From an uncultured Lachnospiraceae bacterium (GTDB lineage: Bacteria; Bacillota; Clostridia; Lachnospirales; Lachnospiraceae): 50,297 nt of DNA. The stretch spans positions 1 through 50,297 of the forward strand of contig CAUEYX010000023.1 of assembly GCA_959022495.1 (NCBI GenBank), given 5' to 3'. Position 1 is the first letter of the stretch. Each line of letters starts with the position of its first letter. Under the pieces are notes generated by a model. It was not told the origin of the DNA. It searched no databases and worked only from the letters and a program-made list of their open reading frames with translations. This document shows, one piece after another, positions 16,626 to 24,513 of this stretch. Made by a program: the position numbers and the translations under genes.

Positions 16626-17403
16626 GGAGGCAGATCTGATTGCCGCGGAGGATACGCGCAACAGTGTGAAGCTTCTGAATCATTTTAAGATTCAGACTCC
16701 GATGACAAGTTATCACGAATATAACAAATACGAGAAAGGGCGAAAGCTGGTAATGAAACTGCTGGAAGGGGAGAATATTGCCCTGATTACGGACGCGGGG
16801 ACTCCGGGAATCTCTGATCCCGGGGAGGAGCTGGTGCGGATGTGCCACGAGGCAGGGATCACTGTGACCGCCGTTCCGGGAGCGGCGGCGTGTGTCACAG
16901 CGCTGACCATATCCGGGCTTCCTACGAGGAGATTCGCGTTCGAGGCGTTCCTGCCACAGGAAAAGAAGGAGCGGGAGGCAGTACTTGCCGCGCTGGAAAC
17001 GGAACAGCGGACGATCGTGCTCTATGAGGCGCCCCACCGGCTGGTCAAGACGCTGAAAATGCTGGGGGAACGGCTGGGGGAACGGCAGGTGAGTGTATGC
17101 AGGGAACTGACGAAGCGCCACGAGACTGTGTACCGGGCTACACTACCGGAGGCGGCTGCGTACTATGAGGAGAATGCTCCCAAAGGGGAGTGCGTGATTG
17201 TGGTCCAAGGGCTCAGCCGCGAAGAAATTGAGCGGCAGGAGCGGGAAAAATGGGAAGATATGAGCATCGAGGAACATATGGAGTTCTATCTTTCCCAGGG
17301 AATGGAGAAGAAAGAGGCAATGAAAAGGACCGCCAAAGACCGGGGTGTCCAGAAGAGAGAAATCTACCATTATTTAAACAGCGGCAGAGCCGGCAGTGAT
17401 TGA
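16546..17403 (+). CDS. rsmI: 16S rRNA (cytidine-1402-2'-O) methyltransferase
   Basis: A tetrapyrrole-methylase-fold enzyme of 285 residues that methylates C1402 of 16S rRNA. The N-terminal GTLYLCATPIGNLEDMT, TLYEAPHRL-type FEAFLPQEKKER / VLYEAPHRL region and ITDAGTPGISDPG are family signatures. GTG 16546 is the start because the conserved N terminus begins there, even though this creates an 80-nt overlap with trmN6. A terminator follows at 17469. Confidence 0.93.
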   Translation: MAGTLYLCATPIGNLEDMTFRAVRILKEADLIAAEDTRNSVKLLNHFKIQTPMTSYHEYNKYEKGRKLVMKLLEGENIALITDAGTPGISDPGEELVRMCHEAGITVTAVPGAAACVTALTISGLPTRRFAFEAFLPQEKKEREAVLAALETEQRTIVLYEAPHRLVKTLKMLGERLGERQVSVCRELTKRHETVYRATLPEAAAYYEENAPKGECVIVVQGLSREEIERQEREKWEDMSIEEHMEFYLSQGMEKKEAMKRTAKDRGVQKREIYHYLNSGRAGSD

Positions 17404-17468
17404 GAACCGCAGATCCTGTGTGGGCAGAGGGCGGTCGCAGGCTTCGCGGCGGGAAACAGGGAAAGCAG

Positions 17469-17506
17469 AACAGACACCAGAGCTTATCTGATGTCTGTTA
17501 TTTTTC
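17469..17506 (+). terminator. Terminator after rsmI, overlapping a convergent gene
   Basis: AACAGACA (17469-17476) pairs with TGTCTGTT (17492-17499), extended inside by CAGA/TCTG, followed by ATTTTT. The hairpin extends into the last codons of the minus-strand ABC gene ending at 17484. Confidence 0.85.
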
Positions 17507-18137
17507 CGTCTTTCATGAATACGGTTTTTTTCTTTAATCCGACGGCTTCTTCCTGTTTATTCGTCACATAGAGAACCGTAATCCCCAGTTCTTCATTGAT
17601 TTCCAGAATATCGCCCAGCATTTTCATGCGCAGATCCTGGTCCTGGTGGGCGAAATCTTCGTCCACAAGAAGGACTTTGGGGCGGAAGACAATGGCGCGT
17701 CCCAGCGCCACTCTCTGCTTATCCGAGGCAGAGAGGAGTTTGATTTTCTTGTCCAGCATATTGGTGATTCCGAAAAATCCTGCCGCTTCTTTTACCCGGC
17801 TGTCAATCACTGTGCGGGGGAGATTCCTGAGACGCAGCCCCAGCGCGATATTGTCATAGACATTGAAGTGCCTGTACAGTGTATAGTTCTGGAATGCCAT
17901 TGCCAGGTGCCGGTCCCGCGGGAGAATGTCATTGATCAGCTCCCCGCCCAGATAGATATTTCCTGACGTAATGTCCTCGAGGCCGCCGATCATGCGGAGA
18001 ATTGTGGACTTTCCGCAGCCGCTGGGCCCGTGGAAGACGACGAACTCCCCGTCCTCTATATGAAGATTTACATCGTCAACAGAGACAAAACCGTTGGGAT
18101 AGGTCTTTGTCAAGTGTTCCAATGTCACGCTTGCCAT
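17484..18137 (-). CDS. Orphan ABC ATPase with altered signature, D-loop and H-switch
   Basis: A 217-residue single cassette closest to the MalK/MsmK sugar ATPases but with no C-terminal regulatory (TOBE) domain and no permease nearby. Walker A is intact (GPSGCGKST, 37-45), as is the Q-loop Q83. The signature is LSASDKQ instead of LSGGQ, Walker B is VLLVDED with Glu160 followed by Asp instead of Pro, the D-loop is AHQD, and the switch histidine is replaced by Asn193 (VTNKQ). ATPase function is therefore doubtful or specialised, and a regulatory role is possible. It lies downstream of spmB on the same strand but has its own promoter. Confidence 0.82.
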   Translation of the reverse strand: MASVTLEHLTKTYPNGFVSVDDVNLHIEDGEFVVFHGPSGCGKSTILRMIGGLEDITSGNIYLGGELINDILPRDRHLAMAFQNYTLYRHFNVYDNIALGLRLRNLPRTVIDSRVKEAAGFFGITNMLDKKIKLLSASDKQRVALGRAIVFRPKVLLVDEDFAHQDQDLRMKMLGDILEINEELGITVLYVTNKQEEAVGLKKKTVFMKDGKITDIR

Positions 18138-18162
18138 AAAAACACCTCCACATATCGATTTG

Positions 18163-18188
18163 ACAGAGTCAGTGTCCGCTGACTCTGT
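18163..18188 (-). promoter_or_regulatory. Leader hairpin or operator palindrome of the orphan ABC gene
   Basis: A perfect 10-bp inverted repeat ACAGAGTCAG / CTGACTCTGT with a 6-nt spacer lies in the 5' leader, just downstream of the -10 box. It could be a repressor site or an mRNA-stabilising stem. It has no T tract in the minus direction. Confidence 0.5.
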
Positions 18189-18192
18189 TACT

Positions 18193-18221
18193 ATTTTAGC
18201 ACAAAGGAGGTCCGCTCACAA
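18193..18221 (-). promoter_or_regulatory. Promoter of the orphan ABC gene
   Basis: On the minus strand, -35 TTGTGA (18221-18216), a 17-bp spacer and -10 TAAAAT (18198-18193), preceded by TGTGC, which adds an extended -10 flavour. Confidence 0.6.
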
Positions 18222-18261
18222 TCCCAAAGCATACAGCCATAAGAAGGGCATACGCCGGTTC

Positions 18262-18792
18262 TTACCCGGTCATCGCCTCGGCGAGGAAGACACTGGCGGC
18301 CAGTCCGCCCAGGGTGGCCAGAAGCGCTCCCGCGAGCGTGTAGCGGGAATGCTTGACCTTCGCGGTCATGAAATAGACGCTCATCGTATAAAAAATGGTT
18401 TCTGTGCAGCACATGGAGATGGACGCGGTCAGCCCAAGACGGGAATCCGTGCCGAATTCTTTGAACACATCGAGAAGAAGGCCTGTGGCTGCGGAGGAAG
18501 AAAACATTTTTACCACGGTAAGGGGCACCAGTTCCCCGGGAAATCCGATATGGGCTGAGAAATGTCCGATCAGTGAGGAGAGGAAATCCAAGAATCCCGA
18601 GGCGCGCAGGATTCCTACCGCTGCCATCAGCCCGATCAATGTGGGCATGATTCGGATAACGGTTAAAAAGCCGCTTTTTGCTCCTTTTATAAAGGTTTCA
18701 TACACGTTTACGCCGGTCAAGAGACCGTAAGTTACAATGCCCAGCACAATGAAAGGGACAATAAAATTGGAGATATAGAGCAGGATCTGCAA
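18262..18792 (-). CDS. spmB: Spore maturation protein B
   Basis: A 176-residue membrane protein of the nucleoside-recognition (Gate) family. SpmB with SpmA is needed for spore core dehydration in Bacillus. It has FIVPFIVLGIVTYGLLTGVNVYETFIKGAKSG near the start and a MPTLIGLMAAVGILRASG segment, both standard SpmB features. TTG 18792 is chosen: GGGAGG lies about 6 nt upstream and the length then matches Bacillus SpmB (178). A longer frame would add 18 uncharacteristic residues. Its partner spmA lies 2 kb away on the other strand, although the two are normally adjacent. Confidence 0.9.
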   Translation of the reverse strand: MQILLYISNFIVPFIVLGIVTYGLLTGVNVYETFIKGAKSGFLTVIRIMPTLIGLMAAVGILRASGFLDFLSSLIGHFSAHIGFPGELVPLTVVKMFSSSAATGLLLDVFKEFGTDSRLGLTASISMCCTETIFYTMSVYFMTAKVKHSRYTLAGALLATLGGLAASVFLAEAMTG

Positions 18793-18958
18793 AGGAGGCC
18801 TCCCAATAATCCAAGGTCTATCCAGAGTATATGCACAATGCGGCAAAATATATGTACAATCTGCAGACGGCGCGGATGCAGCGGGCTGCCTATGCGCCTA
18901 TGGCATATCGCAGGCAGGCGTTTCATAGGATACAATAAAAGACATCTCAGGAGAGTTT

Positions 18959-20737
18959 ATGCCGTCTTTTTTGTCTCATTACATAAAATCCATTGAACAA
19001 TTTCAGAAAAAACATGGCATCTGCATGATTGCGGCGGTCTGCCTGTCAGCCGGGCTCTTGGCATCCGGCTGCGGCGCGCGGACCGATGCGGATGAAAACG
19101 CGGGGTTTCAGGAATATACGAGAGAGATGTTCTGCCGGGAAGCGGCGTCCAATACGGTGAACCTTCACTACACGCTGAAGGAGCCGGAAAATTACGGGAT
19201 CACGGATCCACCTGTAACATTTGGAAGTTTTGATATGGATGCAGAGGCTGTGAAAGCCTCGTCAGAGAATATGCGGCAGGTGCTTCTGGGATTTGCGTAT
19301 GATCAGCTTGACACGCAGAATCAGCTCACATATGAGATTTTAAATTACCAGCTGAAAATGTTGAACAAAAGCGCGGATTATCTTCTGTATGATGAGCCTC
19401 TCGGATTGGTAAGCGGAGTACAGACTCAGCTGCCGGTCGTGTTGTCGGAGTACCAGTTCTACGACCGGCAGGATGTGGATGATTATCTTGCGCTCCTTGA
19501 GACGACGGGGGAGTATTTTGACAGTCTGATCCGTTTTGAGAACCAGAAGGCGGAAGCGGGACTTTTTATGGCGGACTATGCGGCGGACACGGTGATCGGA
19601 CAGTGCCGGGCGTTTCTTGACATGGGAGATGGGAACTATTTATATTCTACATTTGCTGATCGTGTTGAAGAAATAAATGAATTGACTAAAAAGGAAAAAA
19701 GTGACTATATCCAGGATAACGCTCTTGCTGTGCAGGATTATGTATTCCCGGCATATGAAAAGCTGATCTCCGCTGTGGAGGGACTGAAGGGCAGCGGAGA
19801 AAATGACAAAGGGCTTGTATATCTGCCGGAGGGAAAAGAATATTATGAGCTGCTGGTAAAACAGTCTACGGGATCTGAGCGCTCGGTGGAAGAGATGGAG
19901 GATCTGACGAGGAGGCAGATGACGGATGATTTGGAAGCAATGGAACAGGTGCTGGGAATCAGTTATGGAGAAGCTCAGGAAGCCGCGGCCTCTGTCGGCT
20001 CAGAGAGCGCGGAACGGATTCTGGCTGATCTGAAACAGGGCATCCGGAAGACATTTCCGAAGGCGCCGGAGACAGCCCTTGAGGTCAAATATGTGCCGGA
20101 TGAGATGGAGGAGCACTTAAGTCCTGCGTTTTATATGATACCGGCAATCGATAATACAGGAGAGAATGTGATCTATATTAACCAGGGACACATGGGAAAT
20201 GATCTGACCCTTTTTACGACTTTAGCGCACGAAGGGTATCCGGGGCACCTGTATCAGACGATCTTTTATGAGAGTACAGACCCGGACCCCATACGGAGCC
20301 TGATGGATTTCGGGGGGTATGTGGAAGGATGGGCCACGTACGCGGAGATGGGAAGCTATTATCTCGCGCCGCTGTCAAAGGAGCAGTCCGTACTTCTGCA
20401 GAAGAACAGCTCGGTTATTCTGGGCCTGTACGCCCTGGCTGATATGGGAATCCACTATGAGGGGTGGAGCCGCATGGATACGGTGGCTTTCTTCGCGAAT
20501 TATGGGATCACGGACGCGCAGACCGTGGAGGAGATCTATGAGCTCATTATCGGTTCCCCGGCCAATTACCTGAAATATTATATTGGTTATGTAGAATTTC
20601 TGGAGCTGAAAAAAGACTGGGCAGAGGAAAAGGGGGAGGCGTTTTCCCAGAAAGAATTCCATGAGGCAGTGCTGGAGGTCGGTCCCGCGCCTTTTGAAAT
20701 TGTGGAAGACTATATGTGGAAGATGGATACGGATTGA
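18959..20737 (+). CDS. DUF885-family lipoprotein, putative metallopeptidase
   Basis: A 592-residue secreted protein. A signal peptide with a long N-region ends in lipobox LASGC near residue 38. The DUF885 catalytic-type motif H424-E-G-Y-P-G-H430 lies in TLAHEGYPGHLYQT, followed downstream by EGWATYAEMG, which may supply the third zinc ligand. DUF885 proteins are gluzincin-like and likely cleave peptides, but substrates are mostly unknown. The fold is alpha-helical and acidic, as usual. It is followed 73 nt later by spmA and so may be cotranscribed with it. TACAAT at 18931 is a possible -10 box. Confidence 0.88.
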   Translation: MPSFLSHYIKSIEQFQKKHGICMIAAVCLSAGLLASGCGARTDADENAGFQEYTREMFCREAASNTVNLHYTLKEPENYGITDPPVTFGSFDMDAEAVKASSENMRQVLLGFAYDQLDTQNQLTYEILNYQLKMLNKSADYLLYDEPLGLVSGVQTQLPVVLSEYQFYDRQDVDDYLALLETTGEYFDSLIRFENQKAEAGLFMADYAADTVIGQCRAFLDMGDGNYLYSTFADRVEEINELTKKEKSDYIQDNALAVQDYVFPAYEKLISAVEGLKGSGENDKGLVYLPEGKEYYELLVKQSTGSERSVEEMEDLTRRQMTDDLEAMEQVLGISYGEAQEAAASVGSESAERILADLKQGIRKTFPKAPETALEVKYVPDEMEEHLSPAFYMIPAIDNTGENVIYINQGHMGNDLTLFTTLAHEGYPGHLYQTIFYESTDPDPIRSLMDFGGYVEGWATYAEMGSYYLAPLSKEQSVLLQKNSSVILGLYALADMGIHYEGWSRMDTVAFFANYGITDAQTVEEIYELIIGSPANYLKYYIGYVEFLELKKDWAEEKGEAFSQKEFHEAVLEVGPAPFEIVEDYMWKMDTD

Positions 20738-20810
20738 GAAGCGCGCGGAACGGAAGCTGGCAGGGAAAGAGGACTCTTAAAGATCGGAAGTATGGCAGGG
20801 AGGGATAGAG

Positions 20811-21431
20811 TTGCTGAATTATCTTTGGGCGGGAATGATCCTCGTTGGAATTGTGTTCGGGGCGTTCAACGGGAAAATGCAGGATATTACGAATGCTGCG
20901 CTGGATTCGTCAAAGGAAGCGGTGACGCTGTGTATCACCATGATTGGGGTGATGGCATTCTGGACAGGGATCATGGAGATTGCGTCAAAGGCAGGGATCA
21001 TAAAGATGGCATCCGGGAAAATGCGTCCCCTGGTGCGCTTCCTTTTTCCCGGAATCCCTGGGGGACATAAAGCGGAAGAACATATCACGACGAACTTTAT
21101 CGCGAATTTTCTGGGACTGGGCTGGGCGGCGACGCCGGCCGGGCTCCGGGCGATGGAGGAACTGGGGAAACTGGAGGATGACAGGAGGCTGGGCAGGCTT
21201 CCCGGACCGGCGCGCAGGAAAGGCGTGGCCAGCAATGAGATGTGCACGTTTCTGATTATTAATATCTCTTCTCTCCAGCTCATCCCTATGAATGTGATCG
21301 CTTACCGGAGCCAGTATGGAAGCCCCAATCCGGCGGCGATCGTGGGGGCGGGAATTCTGGCGACGGCGGTTAGTACGGGAGCCGCGGTTGTGTTCTGTAA
21401 AATGATGGATAAAAAGAGTAAGAGAAAATAA
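20811..21431 (+). CDS. spmA: Spore maturation protein A
   Basis: A 206-residue Gate-family membrane protein, partner of SpmB in spore cortex and core maturation. Typical SpmA segments are NYLWAGMILVGIVFGAFNGKM at the start, DSSKEAVTLCITMIGVMAFWTGIMEIA, and the loop FLGLGWAATPAGLRAMEEL. TTG 20811 is the start, with GGGAGGG 6 nt upstream. Both spm genes here use TTG starts, hinting at low translation. It lies downstream of the DUF885 lipoprotein, not next to spmB. Confidence 0.92.
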   Translation: MLNYLWAGMILVGIVFGAFNGKMQDITNAALDSSKEAVTLCITMIGVMAFWTGIMEIASKAGIIKMASGKMRPLVRFLFPGIPGGHKAEEHITTNFIANFLGLGWAATPAGLRAMEELGKLEDDRRLGRLPGPARRKGVASNEMCTFLIINISSLQLIPMNVIAYRSQYGSPNPAAIVGAGILATAVSTGAAVVFCKMMDKKSKRK

Positions 21432-21439
21432 AAAAATAC

Positions 21440-21468
21440 TTGCATTTATATGTACCATATGGTAATAT
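21440..21468 (+). promoter_or_regulatory. Promoter of the tRNA-Glu/tRNA-Cys unit
   Basis: -35 TTGCAT (21440-21445), a 17-bp spacer and -10 TAATAT (21463-21468), 36 nt before tRNA-Glu. A 7-bp hairpin GTCACTG/CAGTGAC (21477-21496) lies in the short leader. Confidence 0.6.
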
Positions 21469-21503
21469 ATACAGCGGTCACTGTTCAGACAGTGACTTCT
21501 TAT

Positions 21504-21575
21504 GGCCCCGTGGTCAAGCGGTTAAGACATCGCCCTTTCACGGCGGTAACACGGGTTCGATTCCCGTCGGGGTCA
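21504..21575 (+). tRNA. tRNA-Glu(TTC)
   Basis: A 72-nt cloverleaf. Acceptor GGCCCCG / CGGGGTC, anticodon loop CTTTCAC with TTC at 21537-21539, T arm ACGGG-TTCGATT-CCCGT, discriminator A21575. The 37-bp repeat begins at the next base. Confidence 0.96.
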
Positions 21576-21708
21576 TTCGCACATAAGCAGCGAAAAGACA
21601 GCTGCTAAGTGCAGTACAAGGAAACACCGCCTTGTAAGTTCAAAAAGACTTCACTAACAGCGGCGGTGTGGTTCGCACATAAGCAGCGAAAAGACAGCTG
21701 CTAAGTGC
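21576..21708 (+). repeat. 37-bp direct repeat pair with competing hairpins between two tRNAs
   Basis: Identical 37-bp copies start with TTCGCACATAAGCAGC and end with GCTGCTAAGTGC (21576-21612 and 21672-21708). Each copy can fold on itself (GCAGC/GCTGC flanked by GCAC/GTGC). The 59 nt between them contain ACACCGCC (21624-21631), which can pair with GGCGGTGT (21662-21669), and a mutually exclusive ACAAGG (21616-21621) / CCTTGT (21630-21635). No protein frame is evident. The sequence would be part of the precursor joining tRNA-Glu to tRNA-Cys. Confidence 0.9.
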
Positions 21709-21716
21709 TCACACAA

Positions 21717-21787
21717 GGCGCAGTAGCCAAGTGGTAAGGCGTGGGACTGCAACTCCCTGATCACCGGTTCAAATCCGATCTGCGCCT
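21717..21787 (+). tRNA. tRNA-Cys(GCA)
   Basis: A 71-nt cloverleaf. The acceptor stem GGCGCAG/CTGCGCC is perfect. The anticodon loop CTGCAAC gives GCA at 21749-21751. The discriminator is T21787, the expected U73 identity base for cysteine. Confidence 0.95.
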
Positions 21788-21795
21788 CTTACAAA

Positions 21796-21830
21796 GCCCG
21801 AAAAATTGAGTTTTTTCGGGCGATTTTTTT
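21796..21830 (+). terminator. Terminator of the tRNA unit
   Basis: GCCCGAAAAA (21796-21805) pairs with TTTTTTCGGGC (21811-21821) and is followed by GATTTTTTT. Confidence 0.92.
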
Positions 21831-21831
21831 A

Positions 21832-21860
21832 TTTACGGTCCCGGTGGAGAGTGTTATAAT
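21832..21860 (+). promoter_or_regulatory. Promoter of asnS
   Basis: -35 TTTACG (21832-21837), a 17-bp spacer and a perfect -10 TATAAT (21855-21860). The leader is only about 35 nt, so there is no room for a T-box. Confidence 0.7.
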
Positions 21861-21899
21861 GTCAATATTGACAATCAACAACGGAGGAGCTATTTAGAT

Positions 21900-23291
21900 A
21901 TGGAATTAACGACGATTCGCGAATTATTTAAAAACAGGGAGAATTACCTGGATCAAAAAGTGACAGTCGGCGGCTGGGTGCGCAGTATCCGCGACTCCAA
22001 GACGTTCGGATTCATTGTGGTAAATGACGGTTCTTACTTTGAGACGCTACAGGTCGTATACCATGACAATATGGACAACTTTGCAGAGATTTCGAAATTA
22101 AATGTAGGCGCGGCAGTGATCGTAACCGGTACGCTGGTGGCGACTCCGCAGGCGAAGCAGCCCTTTGAGATTCAGGCTGATTCGGTGGAGGTTGAAGGTG
22201 CTTCTGCACCAGATTATCCGTTGCAGAAGAAACGACATAGTTTCGAATATCTTAGGACGATTTCGCACCTTCGCCCGAGAACCAATACATTCCAGGCGGT
22301 GTTCCGCGTCCGCTCGCTGGCGGCTTACGCGATCCACAAATTTTTCCAAGAAAGAGGATTTGTGTATGTGCACACTCCTCTGATTACAGGAAGCGACTGT
22401 GAGGGGGCGGGAGAGATGTTCCGTGTCACCACTCTTGATATGGAGAATGTTCCGAAGAATGAGGACGGCACTGTTGATTATACACAGGATTTCTTCGGAA
22501 AGGAGACGAGCCTGACTGTGAGCGGGCAGTTAAACGGTGAGACATACGCTCAGGCATTCCGCAGTATCTATACATTTGGCCCCACATTCCGCGCGGAGAA
22601 CTCGAATACAACAAGACACGCGGCGGAGTTCTGGATGATTGAGCCGGAGATCGCGTTCGCGGATCTTGAGGATGACATGGATCTGGCGGAGGCGATGCTC
22701 AAATATGTAATCAGCTACGTGCTGGAGAACGCGCCGGAGGAGATGAATTTCTTTAATTCTTTCGTGGACAAGGGACTTCTTGAGAGGCTGAACAATGTGG
22801 CGGGATCTGATTTCGCGAGAGTGACCTACACAGAGGCAGTGGAGATCCTGGAGAAAAATAATGACAAATTTGAATATAAAGTTTCCTGGGGATGTGACCT
22901 GCAGACAGAGCATGAGCGCTATCTGACGGAGCAGATCTATAAGCGTCCCGTGTTTGTCACAGATTATCCGAAGGAGATCAAGGCTTTCTATATGAAGCAG
23001 AATGATGACGGAAAAACAGTGGCGGCTGTGGACTGCCTTGTGCCCGGTATCGGTGAAATTATCGGGGGAAGCCAGAGAGAAGATGACTATGATAAACTGC
23101 TGAACCGTATGAGGGAGCTCGGGCTGAAGGAGGAAGATTACGGCTTCTATCTGGACCTGAGAAAATACGGTTCTACAAGACATGCAGGATTCGGGCTTGG
23201 TTTTGAGCGCTGTGTGATGTATCTGACGGGCATGTCAAACATCCGCGACGTGCTTCCGTTCCCGAGGACAGTGAATAACTGTGAATTATAA
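21900..23291 (+). CDS. asnS: Asparaginyl-tRNA synthetase
   Basis: A class II synthetase of 463 residues that charges tRNA-Asn. The N-terminal OB-fold anticodon-binding domain (VTVGGWVRSIRDSKTFGFIVVNDGS) is followed by the catalytic core. The core shows SDCEGAGEMFRVTTLD, motif 2 TFGPTFRAENSNTTRHAAEFWMIEPE and motif 3 GFGLGFERCVMYLTGM, with the AsnRS-specific ending IRDVLPFPRTVNNCEL. GGAGGAG lies 10 nt before ATG 21900. Monocistronic between its own promoter and a terminator. Confidence 0.97.
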   Translation: MELTTIRELFKNRENYLDQKVTVGGWVRSIRDSKTFGFIVVNDGSYFETLQVVYHDNMDNFAEISKLNVGAAVIVTGTLVATPQAKQPFEIQADSVEVEGASAPDYPLQKKRHSFEYLRTISHLRPRTNTFQAVFRVRSLAAYAIHKFFQERGFVYVHTPLITGSDCEGAGEMFRVTTLDMENVPKNEDGTVDYTQDFFGKETSLTVSGQLNGETYAQAFRSIYTFGPTFRAENSNTTRHAAEFWMIEPEIAFADLEDDMDLAEAMLKYVISYVLENAPEEMNFFNSFVDKGLLERLNNVAGSDFARVTYTEAVEILEKNNDKFEYKVSWGCDLQTEHERYLTEQIYKRPVFVTDYPKEIKAFYMKQNDDGKTVAAVDCLVPGIGEIIGGSQREDDYDKLLNRMRELGLKEEDYGFYLDLRKYGSTRHAGFGLGFERCVMYLTGMSNIRDVLPFPRTVNNCEL

Positions 23292-23340
23292 GCCGGGGCA
23301 GTTTCGTGCCGCCGACGGCGCAGGAAAAGAAGAGACAGGA

Positions 23341-23371
23341 GGGCGTAACATTTCGGATGTGGCGCCCTTTT
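23341..23371 (+). terminator. Terminator after asnS
   Basis: GGGCG (23341-23345) pairs with CGCCC (23363-23367), and ACAT/ATGT forms an inner stem. TTTT follows. Confidence 0.75.
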
Positions 23372-23438
23372 CTGGTCCTGTCTATGTGCGGAAACAGAAG
23401 ATAGGCAGGATGACATGTTTGGATAAGGGAGGCGCGGC

Positions 23439-24500
23439 ATGAGATTCATACATATCGCGGACGTACATCTGGGAGCGCGGCCGGACGCCGGACCGCTGTA
23501 CAGTGAGAACAGGGAGCGGGAACTGTGGGATACATTTGAATATGTGATCCGCGTGTGCGAGAACGAGCAGACAGATCTTCTGCTGATCGCGGGGGATCTC
23601 TTCCACCGTCAGCCTCTGCTGCGGGAATTAAAAGAAGTGGATTATCTCTTTTCCAGGCTGAGCCGCACAAAGGTAGTGCTGATCGCGGGAAATCACGATT
23701 ATATCAGGCAGGATTCCTATTACCGTACATTTGCCTGGAGCGGCAATGTGTACCCGCTTTTTGGCAGGGAGATGGAATATGTGGATTTTCCGGAGCTGCG
23801 TACAGCGGTGTACGGGTTCAGTTATTACAGCAGGGAGATGGAAGAGCGCCGGTATAACGGGATTGTACCGGGCGGTGTGGAACCGGTGGAGATTCTGCTG
23901 GCCCATGGCGGAGATGAAAAGCATATCCCCATTGATATGAAGGCGCTGTCGTGTTCTGGATTTGCCTATACAGCACTCGGGCATATCCATAAACCTCAGG
24001 CTGTGGAGAAGGATAAGATCATTTACGCGGGGGCGCTGGAACCTGTGGACAGAAATGATACCGGTCCCCACGGATATATCCGGGGAGAGATTGCGGAACG
24101 GGGGGTTAAGACACAGTGGATTCCGTGCGCGTGCCGGGAGTATGTGCACTTGGAACTTCCGGTGGATGAAGCGGATACAGAAGGAAGCATCAAAGAAAAA
24201 ATCGAGAAACAAATAGAAATGAAAGGAAATGAAAATATTTACAAGATAATTCTTCGTGGAAAGAGGGATGCGGATATCCGCTTTGATACAAAGCGGATGG
24301 CGGATCTTGGGAATATTCTGGAGGTGCTGGATGAGACTTTCCCGGCATACGATATGGGACAGCTTTATGAAGAGAATAGAGGGAATCTTCTTGGTCAGTA
24401 TATCGGTCATTTTATCGGATGCGCGGAGGGCAGTCTGGAGTATGAGGCGCTGTGCGAGGGTGTGAGCGCTCTGCTTGAGAGCAGGGAAAAAGCCAGATAA
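23439..24500 (+). CDS. SbcD/YhaO-like metallophosphoesterase DNA nuclease subunit
   Basis: A 353-residue protein with the calcineurin-type nuclease motifs in order: D8 and H10 in IADVHLG, AGDLFHRQ, AGNHDY, LLAHGG and LGHIHKP. These are the metal ligands of Mre11/SbcD/YhaO nucleases. It is paired with the ATPase gene that starts 14 nt after its stop, as yhaO is with yhaN in Bacillus and sbcD with sbcC. The pair probably acts in DNA end processing or repair. ATG 23439 follows GGGAGGCGCGGC. Confidence 0.88.
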   Translation: MRFIHIADVHLGARPDAGPLYSENRERELWDTFEYVIRVCENEQTDLLLIAGDLFHRQPLLRELKEVDYLFSRLSRTKVVLIAGNHDYIRQDSYYRTFAWSGNVYPLFGREMEYVDFPELRTAVYGFSYYSREMEERRYNGIVPGGVEPVEILLAHGGDEKHIPIDMKALSCSGFAYTALGHIHKPQAVEKDKIIYAGALEPVDRNDTGPHGYIRGEIAERGVKTQWIPCACREYVHLELPVDEADTEGSIKEKIEKQIEMKGNENIYKIILRGKRDADIRFDTKRMADLGNILEVLDETFPAYDMGQLYEENRGNLLGQYIGHFIGCAEGSLEYEALCEGVSALLESREKAR

Positions 24501-24513
24501 AGAGGGAGTTTAT

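Noticed and set aside
21576..21708. CRISPR array
   Set aside because: There are only two repeat copies, the spacer is 59 nt with its own hairpins, and no cas genes are nearby.
21841..21899. T-box riboswitch before asnS
   Set aside because: The promoter -10 box is only about 40 nt from the ATG, so a T-box leader cannot fit.
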